This document shows, piece after piece, positions 1 through 6,977 of a stretch of DNA of 16,619 nucleotides (positions within the stretch are counted from its first letter, which is position 1; each line of letters starts with the position of its first letter). A model generated the notes under the pieces. That model did no database searches. It worked only from the letters and a program-made list of their open reading frames with translations, and had not been told where the DNA came from. The position numbers and the translations under genes were made by a program. The DNA is from 2-12-FULL-42-15 sp964196565 (lineage in GTDB: Bacteria > Pseudomonadota > Gammaproteobacteria > Coxiellales > Coxiellaceae), in contig CAXMUH010000138.1 in assembly GCA_964196565.1 (NCBI GenBank), positions 1 through 16,619 on the forward strand, written 5' to 3'.

Positions 1-971
1 TTTGCAAAAAAATCGGTAATAAATTTTTGAGAAATTTGCGCGCGCACTTCTAAATAATAAAAGCGATCATCCGCAAATTCTTTACATTTTACTGCATCTT
101 TCTCTGTCATAATAACCAAATCATCCGGGCTAAGATAACCAAAATCTTCTTGACTAAATGCATAATGATCGGAAAAGGCATGGGTTGAAATGATTAACCC
201 TTGTGCTTTAAGTTGATTAAAAAATCTTTGTGGGTTACCGATCGCAGCAACGGCATGCAAAGACTGCGTCTTAAGTGTATCTACCTCAATTGTTTTTTTA
301 GGATCAGTAAGGGAAATAAAGCGTGTAGCAATAAGCTCCATTTTGTATTCATGGGGTTCTGGTTCACCCTGACAGATAATAAAATCTACGGTCTTTAACC
401 TTGAAATCGGTTCTCGCAACGGTCCCATAGGCAAGCAATATTGATTGCCAAAGCGCCTCGCGCCATCCACCACATTAATTTCAATATCACGCCCCATGGC
501 GGTGTGCTGTAGACCATCATCACTGATCACCACATTGCAACTAAACTTTGATAATAAGGTTTTTATTGCCCGCACTCGATTTGGATCAACCACAACGGGG
601 CAATTGGTTCTAAGGTGTAACATTAACGCTTCATCACCGACTTCACAAGCCACGCTTTTGGAATTTACAATCTGTGGAAACTGGTCGCCTTTGGCTTTAT
701 AACCGCGACTGACAATACCGGGGTTGTAGCCTTCGGCTTTTAGCCACTCATATAACCAAAGTACCACCGGCGTTTTACCAGTTCCACCGGCGGTGATATT
801 ACCCACCACAATAACAGGAACAGGGAAATGAGTAACGGATTTTAGTTTGAATCGATATAACAGTGATCGCAAAAAAATAATAATACGGTACAATCCAGAA
901 AATAAAAATAATGGCCAATGATACAATTTGAAACTATTTTTTTGATACCAAAGCTTTTCTAGCCATCGCAT
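1..971 (-). CDS. lpxK: Tetraacyldisaccharide 4'-kinase LpxK (3' end cut by window)
   Basis: LpxK phosphorylates the 4' position of the lipid A disaccharide precursor at the inner face of the cytoplasmic membrane, making lipid IVA in the Raetz pathway. I translated the frame by hand from the ATG at 971: 323 codons are open to the window edge with no stop. A hydrophobic N-terminal segment (about residues 20-40) fits the family's membrane anchor. The Walker A P-loop is GNITAGGTGKTP (about 57-68), followed by an SRGY motif near 90 and the conserved ISDDGLQH block near 150. The family is usually about 325-345 residues, so only a short tail should be missing. It starts 8 bp after the msbA stop, so it is almost certainly co-transcribed with msbA, the usual enterobacterial order. 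The ribosome site is weak (TGAGA), which suggests translational coupling. Identity is very secure; the true end cannot be seen. Confidence 0.95.
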   Translation of the reverse strand, partial: MRWLEKLWYQKNSFKLYHWPLFLFSGLYRIIIFLRSLLYRFKLKSVTHFPVPVIVVGNITAGGTGKTPVVLWLYEWLKAEGYNPGIVSRGYKAKGDQFPQIVNSKSVACEVGDEALMLHLRTNCPVVVDPNRVRAIKTLLSKFSCNVVISDDGLQHTAMGRDIEINVVDGARRFGNQYCLPMGPLREPISRLKTVDFIICQGEPEPHEYKMELIATRFISLTDPKKTIEVDTLKTQSLHAVAAIGNPQRFFNQLKAQGLIISTHAFSDHYAFSQEDFGYLSPDDLVIMTEKDAVKCKEFADDRFYYLEVRAQISQKFITDFFA

Positions 972-979
972 TTTATTTC

Positions 980-2734
980 TCACGCCATAGAAACAGAGTC
1001 GTTAAATTGCATTCTGTACAATTCAGCATAAATACCGTTTTTCGCTAACAAACTTTCATGTTCGCCTACCTCGACAACTTCACCCTGATCCATCACAATA
1101 ATTTTATCAGCATTTTCTATGGTTGATAAACGATGCGCAATAACCAATGTGGTGCATTGATTCATTAAATTGGTTAATGCAGCTTGTATTTGACGCTCGG
1201 AGCGAGTATCCAATGATGAAGTGGCCTCATCTAAAATTAAAATCGGCGCTTGCTTATAAAGCGCACGTGCGATAGCGATGCGTTGACGCTGGCCTCCGGA
1301 TAGCAAAAGCCCATCTTCACCAACAACGGTATCAAAACCATTGGGTAACTGTAAAATAAAATCAAGCGCATTCGCCATTTTGGCCGCTGCCACCAATTGC
1401 TCTTGCTCCACTTCTTTAGTTTGCGCATAGGCAATATTATTAGCGACGGTATCATTAAATAAAACGGTATGTTGTGATACCAGCGCGAACTGATTGCGCA
1501 AATCTTTTAAAATATAATCTTTAGTATCCACACCATCAATACGAATCACCCCACTTTCAAGATCATAAAAGCGTGGCAATAAGCTAATTAACGTTGACTT
1601 ACCCGCACCAGAGCGCCCGACAATGGCGACGGTTTCTCCAGCCTTAATCGTCAAGTTAATCCCTTTTAAAGACGGGCGATTTCCATTTACATAGGAAAAG
1701 CTAACATCATTATAAGTGATGTTTCCTTCAACTTTTTCAATAGGAACAGTACCAGAGTCTTTCTCAACCTTCTCATCTAAGAGGGCAAAAATACTCTCAG
1801 CACCCGCAATGCCTTTTTGAACAAAGTTGTTTAAATTGGTAATTCTGCGCATGGGCCGCACTAACATAATCATTGCTGAAATAATTGCAGCAAAACTCCC
1901 AGCGGTAACCCCTAAAGCAGGTGACGTTGACACATACAAAATAACCGCCAACGGAATGGAAATTAATAATTGAATAATCGCGGTGCCAATACCATTGGTC
2001 ACTTGGACTTTTAGCTCTTGATGACGATTCTCTCGCGTTGCACGATCAAATTTTTTCGCCTCATAAGCTTGCCCATCAAATAATCGAATCACTCGATAAG
2101 CCGAGATGCCTTCATTGGCAAGATGAGAAACTTCGGCCACTGAGTTTTGTACCCGTGAGCTTAATTTTCGTAAACGCCCACTGCAGAGTTTAATTCCCCA
2201 AGCGATTATCGGGGTAACCACAATAAAAATAAGTGACAAACGCCAATTGACAAAAAACATCACCGCCACTAAACCAACCGCCAATGATACTTCTCTGAGT
2301 ATTGTCACCAACACATCAGAACTCGCTTGTGCGACCTGCTCAACATTATAAAGTATGGTTGAAAGCAACTTACCCGAGGGATGAGTATCATAGAACTTGG
2401 CCGGTAATTTCATTAAATGACGAAACAGTTGGCGACGAAAATCCATTACTACGTTTCGCGCAACTCGAGCCACAAAATAACTTGAGCAAAAACCGGCAAT
2501 AGAACGTATCACAAAAATGAATATAATCAGAATTGGCAACCAGCGAATAAAAAAAGCATCTCGATTGATAAAGCCTTTATTGACAATGGGCTTTATCAGC
2601 CAAGCAAATCCTGCATCAGAAAAGGATAACAACACCGTCGCAACAATACCGATCACAAACGCCAACCAATATTTTTTGGTCACCGCTAATAGCCTTCGAT
2701 AAGTCTCTGCCCCATTTGTTGTTTTTTTTGTCAT
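980..2734 (-). CDS. msbA: Lipid A export ATP-binding/permease protein MsbA
   Basis: MsbA is the homodimeric inner-membrane ABC exporter that flips lipid A-core from the cytoplasmic to the periplasmic leaflet. The protein has 584 residues, close to the 582 of E. coli. Residues 1 to about 310 form the six-helix transmembrane domain. The nucleotide-binding domain follows: Walker A GRSGAGKST at 373-381, Q-loop Gln421, signature LSGGQ at 478-482, Walker B ILILDE ending at Glu503, and switch His534. No catalytic residue is missing. The ATG at 2734 has a strong ribosome site, GGTGAG, at 2738-2743. It lies downstream of comEC and directly upstream of lpxK, whose product makes its substrate's precursor. 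An extended -10 promoter lies about 70 bp upstream, so msbA-lpxK need not depend on comEC transcription. Confidence 0.97.
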   Translation of the reverse strand: MTKKTTNGAETYRRLLAVTKKYWLAFVIGIVATVLLSFSDAGFAWLIKPIVNKGFINRDAFFIRWLPILIIFIFVIRSIAGFCSSYFVARVARNVVMDFRRQLFRHLMKLPAKFYDTHPSGKLLSTILYNVEQVAQASSDVLVTILREVSLAVGLVAVMFFVNWRLSLIFIVVTPIIAWGIKLCSGRLRKLSSRVQNSVAEVSHLANEGISAYRVIRLFDGQAYEAKKFDRATRENRHQELKVQVTNGIGTAIIQLLISIPLAVILYVSTSPALGVTAGSFAAIISAMIMLVRPMRRITNLNNFVQKGIAGAESIFALLDEKVEKDSGTVPIEKVEGNITYNDVSFSYVNGNRPSLKGINLTIKAGETVAIVGRSGAGKSTLISLLPRFYDLESGVIRIDGVDTKDYILKDLRNQFALVSQHTVLFNDTVANNIAYAQTKEVEQEQLVAAAKMANALDFILQLPNGFDTVVGEDGLLLSGGQRQRIAIARALYKQAPILILDEATSSLDTRSERQIQAALTNLMNQCTTLVIAHRLSTIENADKIIVMDQGEVVEVGEHESLLAKNGIYAELYRMQFNDSVSMA

Positions 2735-2800
2735 TAACTCACCAGAATAATTTTATAATCTACTGCTGCATAATAATAGATCTAGCGCGCAGAGTCGAAT

Positions 2801-2809
2801 ATTATACCA
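2801..2809 (-). promoter_or_regulatory. Extended -10 promoter for msbA-lpxK
   Basis: Read on the minus strand this is TGGTATAAT, a perfect TATAAT preceded by the extended -10 TGN. No good -35 box is seen 16-18 bp upstream, as is common for extended -10 promoters. It lies in the 168-bp gap between the comEC stop and the msbA start and would give a leader of about 60 nt. Confidence 0.6.
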
Positions 2810-2902
2810 CAGACTTGAGCACAAAATATTAACAGGAATATCAGCTAAAGACAACGCCTTAGCTATCTATCCTACTGATAATAAAGGATATAGTAGGTAA
2901 CA

Positions 2903-4399
2903 TCAAAAAAATAATGGTAAACAGAAAATAACTGCTAAAATTTTAGCCGGAAACCCTCTTGGCGCCAACAATAAGAAAGCACAAATAAGAAGACTCACAA
3001 ACGCCCAGGTATGCAAAATCGTATGCTGCCACAGCGCAAATGGCCAGTCGGTCAAAAAACTTAAATACCACCACAACGGTGCCAAACACTTTGCACCAAG
3101 GATCCATAGATAAGCATCGAATCCCGGAAATAGAAAGTAACCAACCGTTGCCAAAAGACATGCGGGCACAACCACAAAACTCACATAAGGAATCGCGACA
3201 AGATTCGCCGCAATCATTACCAGCGAGACTTTATGAAAGAAAAATAAAGTTAATGGCAGCAATCCAAAAAACATCGATGTCTGCAAATGGAGCCAAGCAT
3301 AAACGCCTCGTCGCATTTTAAGTCTCGCATTAATGCAAAATCCTAATATAAAAACCGCAAAAAAACTTAAAACCAAACTAACCGACAACAAGGCAAATGG
3401 CGAAATAAATAAAATCACCGTCAACGCCAGCAACAATCGATACCATAAAGGTGTGTTACGATTTGTAAGCGTTGCAAATAATAAAATTGATAACATGATC
3501 AACGCCCGTTGGGTTGGAATAGTCATCCCTGCCAATAAAGCATAAAGAGTAGCTGCAACCAAGGACCCCACTGTCGCCGCCTTTTGTGCAGGCAATAAAA
3601 GACATAAATTTTTTGATCTTCGCCACAGCCAACTCACTAGATAAAAAAACAAACCCGCTACCAAACCTACATGTAAGCCAGAAATGGCGACGAGATGACT
3701 CGTACCGGTACTTTGAAAAACCTGCCAATCTTGTTTTTGCAATAAATGCCGGGAGCCCGTGGTTAAAGCGACTAAAATCGCAGCGAGTGCATGATCATTC
3801 ACCGCTTTTACAATCGCCCATGATATTTTTTGTCGAATGGTATTGATCGAAGCATGACGATATTTGACTTTAATTCGTTGATTTAAAGAGCTGGAAATCA
3901 CATATCCACGCGCATTAATACCCTGTGATTTTAAATAATTAGCATAGCTAAATCCGCCTTTATGATCGCTTGAATTTACATGCTTTAATTTAATTTTTAA
4001 ACGCCATTGATCGCCCGCAAATAAATAAGGGCTCCTACCATACCAATTTAGTCGAATACGCACATGACATTGTTGATTAGCAATTACTGAAGTGGCCAAA
4101 TCAAAGCGCGCATGATGATTTAAATAAGAAGGAATTGAAACGACTTCACCCAGCAAAATTATTTTTTTATTAAAATAACGCTCACTCAAGCATGACTTTG
4201 TATTTTTTATCGTTTGATAATCAACCCAAGCATAACCTAATAAAGATCCCATCAGCACCAGTATTAATAAATAATATTTTTTATTTAATACCGTCCAGAT
4301 TGTAAAAACAACCATCAGACAAACAGCCAAATACTGAAAGCTCAGATTGGTAAAGAAACACATTATAGCAAGGGAAAAAGCAAGACATGCCGGCGCCAT
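2903..4399 (-). CDS. comEC: ComEC/Rec2-type DNA uptake channel, lacking the C-terminal metallo-beta-lactamase domain
   Basis: ComEC forms the inner-membrane channel that brings single-stranded DNA into the cytoplasm during natural transformation. The 498-residue protein starts with hydrophobic helices (1-60). A soluble OB-like region (about 70-180, the DUF4131 domain) follows, and then the polytopic Competence domain with the hallmark HLVAISGLHVGL at 235-246 and PTQRA near 295-299. Helices continue to the last residue, ending LPLFF. Full-length gammaproteobacterial relatives are about 700-800 residues and carry a cytoplasmic metallo-beta-lactamase-like domain after the last helix. That domain is absent here, and the 168 bp downstream hold no frame resembling it. 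The ATG at 4399 is set by a strong GAGGTGA ribosome site. The position upstream of msbA-lpxK is conserved in gammaproteobacteria (E. coli ycaI-msbA-lpxK). Whether this shorter form still works in DNA uptake is unknown. Confidence 0.9.
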   Translation of the reverse strand: MAPACLAFSLAIMCFFTNLSFQYLAVCLMVVFTIWTVLNKKYYLLILVLMGSLLGYAWVDYQTIKNTKSCLSERYFNKKIILLGEVVSIPSYLNHHARFDLATSVIANQQCHVRIRLNWYGRSPYLFAGDQWRLKIKLKHVNSSDHKGGFSYANYLKSQGINARGYVISSSLNQRIKVKYRHASINTIRQKISWAIVKAVNDHALAAILVALTTGSRHLLQKQDWQVFQSTGTSHLVAISGLHVGLVAGLFFYLVSWLWRRSKNLCLLLPAQKAATVGSLVAATLYALLAGMTIPTQRALIMLSILLFATLTNRNTPLWYRLLLALTVILFISPFALLSVSLVLSFFAVFILGFCINARLKMRRGVYAWLHLQTSMFFGLLPLTLFFFHKVSLVMIAANLVAIPYVSFVVVPACLLATVGYFLFPGFDAYLWILGAKCLAPLWWYLSFLTDWPFALWQHTILHTWAFVSLLICAFLLLAPRGFPAKILAVIFCLPLFF

Positions 4400-4690
4400 T
4401 TTGTCACCTCAACAACAGATAGAGGTGTATTCAAACATAGATTACACGATAATAAACCTCGTGTCACATGCTGCACAAAGGTCAGCACAAAAATTCAGAA
4501 AATATGGCTGTCTATGAGTAGTTTTATGCACTCGCAGCATAACTGCGCCTAGGGATATATCGTTTTTTGAATAAATTTAAATTTGCGACGGTACCGCTTT
4601 ATGTACGGTGGAAAGAAATGGCTTGGAGTTAGACAACAAAGTTGTTGTATGTTACTTTATACTATAGAATTCAAAGGGAATGAATATATA
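4400..4690. other. Divergent intergenic region between comEC and the CBS-domain gene
   Basis: No gene is seen in these 291 bp. For comEC (minus) a possible promoter is TTGTGC (4473-4478), an 18-bp spacer and TATTAT (4449-4454); it is only a fair match. For the CBS gene (plus) a TATACT at 4658-4663 could be a -10 box, with the inverted repeat ACAAC-AAA-GTTGT (4633-4645) in the -35 area. A further perfect inverted repeat, CACCTC/GAGGTG, lies just upstream of the comEC start and includes its ribosome site, so it could form a hairpin that occludes translation. All of these are weak single observations. Confidence 0.35.
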
Positions 4691-5125
4691 ATGTCTTTTG
4701 TATTAAACTCTTTATTAACCCCACGTAAAATGGCCACGCATTATTTAGATCCTGAGGAATCTGTCAGCAATTGTGCTAAAATAATGTCCAAGCACAATAT
4801 TGGCAGTATTGTTCTGAAGTTGGCAAATGGGGAAATTGTAGGCATTGTTAGTGAGCGAGACATCGTGAGAATGGTCGTAGTTACAGGGCTTAATCCTAAC
4901 GATACCAAAGCATCCGACATTGCCCTCACAGAAATCAAAAAATTTTCATCGAGTGATCATATTTATGATGTCATGGAGTATTTTACTATTGCTAGAAGAC
5001 GCCATGTGATCGTTACAGATGAAAAAAATAATGTGTATGTAGTTTCTATTGGAGACGTAGTGAAAGAATTAATAGACCATCTAAAGTTTGAGAATGATCA
5101 GCTGAAAGATTACATAGGGAGATAG
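4691..5125 (+). CDS. Small stand-alone tandem CBS-domain (Bateman module) protein
   Basis: The 144-residue protein consists almost entirely of two CBS domains (about residues 13-70 and 76-135), which together form a Bateman module, a fold that usually binds adenosine nucleotides or S-adenosyl compounds. Typical pieces are visible: the first repeat ends VSERDIVRMVV, and the second has a basic RRRHVIVTD segment and VSIGDVVKELI. There is no attached enzyme, transporter or DNA-binding domain and no membrane segment, so it is probably a soluble sensor or modulator whose partner cannot be named. I chose the ATG at 4691 because the protein then begins just before the first CBS domain. The longer frame from TTG at 4583 has no ribosome site and adds unrelated residues. 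An AAAGGGA lies 12 nt before the ATG, slightly far. The next gene on the strand is mgsA, about 100 bp on, so an operon is possible but unproven. Confidence 0.85.
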   Translation: MSFVLNSLLTPRKMATHYLDPEESVSNCAKIMSKHNIGSIVLKLANGEIVGIVSERDIVRMVVVTGLNPNDTKASDIALTEIKKFSSSDHIYDVMEYFTIARRRHVIVTDEKNNVYVVSIGDVVKELIDHLKFENDQLKDYIGR

Positions 5126-5224
5126 GGACGCTCAGCGGTGACGTATCTAACCTGTCCTGTTCGTTTCCCAGGTTAAGCTACTATTGGGGTTCCATCAAAA
5201 CCCGCTCCTAAGAAGGATATTAAC

Positions 5225-5656
5225 ATGACAAAACGCACGATCGCCCTGGTCGCACACGATAATAAAAAGAATCAACTCATAGCATGGATTAATCAGCATA
5301 AAGCCAAACTTAAACTCTGCACGTTATATGCTACTGGGTCAACTGGAAAACTTATTCTAGAGAAAACCCAGCTACCCATAACCAGTTTAGAAAGCGGTCC
5401 GCTCGGTGGCGACCAACAGATAGGTGCCATGATTGTTGAAGGAAAAATTGATATGTTGGTTTTCTTCTGGGATCCATTAGAAGCGCAACCGCATGATCCT
5501 GATGTACGCGCCCTACTTCGAGTCTCGGTCGTGTGGAATATCCCCATAGCTTGCAACGAAGCTTCAGCAGACTGTATTATCGAGTCACATTTATTAGAAG
5601 GTGGCTACCAGCCCAAAAAACCTGACTACACGAGCTATAAGCAACGCCCGCTTTGA
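5225..5656 (+). CDS. mgsA: Methylglyoxal synthase
   Basis: MgsA converts dihydroxyacetone phosphate to methylglyoxal and phosphate, a cytoplasmic bypass of lower glycolysis that relieves sugar-phosphate build-up when phosphate is short. The protein has 143 residues (E. coli has 152). It shows AHD at 10-12, the phosphate-binding ATGSTGK at 36-42, SGPLGGDQQIGA at 57-68 with catalytic Asp63, and FFWDPLEAQPHDPDV at 80-94 with His90 and Asp93, which match the E. coli active-site His98 and Asp101. The start has a good ribosome site (AAGAAGGA, about 8 nt before the ATG). A strong hairpin follows the stop, so transcription probably ends there. An inverted repeat, TAACCTG/CAGGTTA (5148-5175), lies upstream and may be part of its leader or control region. 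Confidence 0.95.
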   Translation: MTKRTIALVAHDNKKNQLIAWINQHKAKLKLCTLYATGSTGKLILEKTQLPITSLESGPLGGDQQIGAMIVEGKIDMLVFFWDPLEAQPHDPDVRALLRVSVVWNIPIACNEASADCIIESHLLEGGYQPKKPDYTSYKQRPL

Positions 5657-5678
5657 CCAGCAGTTCCCGCTCGTAAAT

Positions 5679-5705
5679 AATACGCCTGTATTTCAGGCGT
5701 ATTTT
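5679..5705 (+). terminator. Probable intrinsic terminator of mgsA
   Basis: A perfect 10-bp stem, AATACGCCTG/CAGGCGTATT, with a 5-nt loop (TATTT) starts 22 bp after the mgsA stop and is followed by TTTTACGTTT. The stem can be extended outward by CGTAA/TTACG with a small bulge. The U-tract is short and interrupted, so termination may be partial. Confidence 0.7.
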
Positions 5706-5768
5706 ACGTTTCTATACAAGATTTTTTGCCACTTTTGGGCGGGATCTGCTTCCTTTTTTACACGCTGG

Positions 5769-5868
5769 CGCGCGAAACAAGTTCGCGCTGGCGCCTAAGG
5801 GGGAGAATCACCATTCTCCCCCTTAGGAATCCCCCATAGTGGGTAGAAGTCGTTCCCTTAGCGGGAAC
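5769..5868. repeat. GC-rich cluster of three perfect hairpins
   Basis: Three perfect inverted repeats lie within 100 bp. The first is GCGCGAA/TTCGCGC (5770-5788, loop 5). The second is CCTAAGGGGGAGAAT/ATTCTCCCCCTTAGG (5794-5827, 15-bp arms, loop CACC). The third is GTTCCC/GGGAAC (5852-5868, loop 5). None is followed by a T-run on either strand, so these are not ordinary terminators. The GC content is clearly above that of the flanks. No open frame with a ribosome site crosses it. It could be a REP-like palindromic element, a remnant of a mobile repeat, or part of a structured RNA; I do not recognise a named family. The rest of the 5706-6137 gap holds the luxR promoter region. Confidence 0.6.
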
Positions 5869-5996
5869 TCCTGCGCTTTAACTAGGTATACCCGGCACGT
5901 AACCCATTGAATAGAGTAAAACTAGGTACTAGGGGCCAAACGGGCAATTATCTGTACATAGTTTAATCATATTTAAACCTAACTATCTGAATATAA

Positions 5997-6054
5997 AGAC
6001 TATATTCCCAGACTATATGATTGACTTAAATGCCAAAAAAAAGTACTATATAGT
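5997..6054 (+). promoter_or_regulatory. Promoter and operator-like repeats upstream of the first LuxR-type gene
   Basis: TTGACT (6021-6026), a 17-bp spacer and TACTAT (6044-6049) make a good sigma-70 promoter for the gene at 6138. Just upstream are two direct copies of AGACTATAT (5997-6005 and 6010-6018, 13 bp apart). The perfect palindrome ACTATATAGT (6045-6054) overlaps the -10 and shares the ACTATAT core. A TGCCAAAAAA inside the spacer (6031-6040) recurs inverted at 6091-6100. The arrangement looks like a regulated promoter, possibly controlled by the encoded LuxR proteins themselves; that last step is inference. Confidence 0.6.
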
Positions 6055-6137
6055 TCTTGAACAATTACACTCATTCCTGAAAATAAGGCATTTTTTGGCA
6101 AAACTGGTAAGGATACATAAATAGGTAAACCCTAATT

Positions 6138-6950
6138 ATGAACTCATACACTCAGCAGAGTCTATCCAGAGATATTCAAGCTGCAAAGCAAATGCAACAA
6201 CTATCGGAAGGGTTATTTCAAAGCACCGATATCTCCTGGTTTGCCTATTATGTTTTTCAAAAAAACCGTGACGTTAACTTTATCGCGACTGATCCAGTAA
6301 TGCATGAGTTTTATATGAAAGATCAGCACTACGTTGCAGAATTCGCGCATCATGATTTTGATGAAATGCGTGGCGGCATCCTTCTTCCACAATTAGAGGA
6401 AACAACAGAGGAGGAAGACCGACTATCGGATACCATTTATGAGCGTTTTCAATTAAAAGATTTCCTCAATCTTTCTATAAAAAATGATGATACCTATACA
6501 GGATTTATTTTTTCAGGCCGCAATTGTGATATAAGAACCTTTTACTTAAACAATTCAGGTTTGCTAAAAAACTTCACCAATGTCACCCACAATTCACTGA
6601 ATCGAATCATAAAGTCGAATGGCACATGTACGGTCAATATAGCAAAAGATAACTCGAATAGTTTACAAACTCCAAAAAATTATCATGCTAATAATTATTT
6701 AGATATTATCGTGGACACGATCTCATCCGGAAAAAAATTATCCGGTGTGCAACAAGATGTTAATCTAAACCAGCGTGAACTGAAATCTCTCAGCCTGTTA
6801 CTAAAAGGCAAAACAACAAAAGAAACGGCACATCACCTTGGTATTTCACCCCGTACGGTTGAAAAACACTACGACAGATTAAAAGCAAAACTGGGTTGCT
6901 CTCGACGCCAAGATTTATTTAAACTCTTTTCAGGTATTATTAATGCTTAA
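6138..6950 (+). CDS. LuxR-type (FixJ/NarL HTH) transcriptional regulator, first of a tandem pair
   Basis: The 270-residue protein ends in a LuxR-type helix-turn-helix (about 207-262): GKTTKETAHHLGISPRTVEKH, then YDRLKAKLGCSRRQDL, the family's usual scaffold with the recognition helix around ISPRTVEKH. The N-terminal 170 residues are not a response-regulator receiver domain. They hold an ISWFAYY stretch (32-38), FIATDPVMHEFYM (48-60) and Tyr/His/Phe-rich segments whose layout faintly recalls the acyl-homoserine-lactone-binding domain of quorum-sensing LuxR proteins, but I cannot match the ligand residues with confidence. No luxI-type synthase is seen nearby, so it may be a LuxR solo sensing an unknown ligand. 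The ATG at 6138 has only a distant AGGT as ribosome site. A 27-bp gap separates it from its paralogue, so the two are probably one operon from the promoter at 6021-6049. Confidence 0.85.
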   Translation: MNSYTQQSLSRDIQAAKQMQQLSEGLFQSTDISWFAYYVFQKNRDVNFIATDPVMHEFYMKDQHYVAEFAHHDFDEMRGGILLPQLEETTEEEDRLSDTIYERFQLKDFLNLSIKNDDTYTGFIFSGRNCDIRTFYLNNSGLLKNFTNVTHNSLNRIIKSNGTCTVNIAKDNSNSLQTPKNYHANNYLDIIVDTISSGKKLSGVQQDVNLNQRELKSLSLLLKGKTTKETAHHLGISPRTVEKHYDRLKAKLGCSRRQDLFKLFSGIINA

Positions 6951-6977
6951 AAAAATAAACATCAGTAGAGGCCAAGT

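Noticed and set aside
4583..4690. N-terminal extension of the CBS protein from a TTG start
   Set aside because: There is no ribosome site, the added residues match no domain, and the ATG at 4691 fits the start of the CBS fold.
5148..5175. TAACCTG/CAGGTTA inverted repeat as a riboswitch or terminator of the CBS gene
   Set aside because: The loop is 14 nt, no T-run follows, and no known riboswitch core is visible; it is mentioned only as a possible mgsA leader element.
5601..5798. 65-residue plus-strand frame across the mgsA end
   Set aside because: It overlaps mgsA out of frame, crosses its terminator hairpin and has no ribosome site.
5880..6060. CRISPR-like or tandem repeat array
   Set aside because: The repeats are 9-10 bp, few and irregularly spaced, with no spacer pattern.
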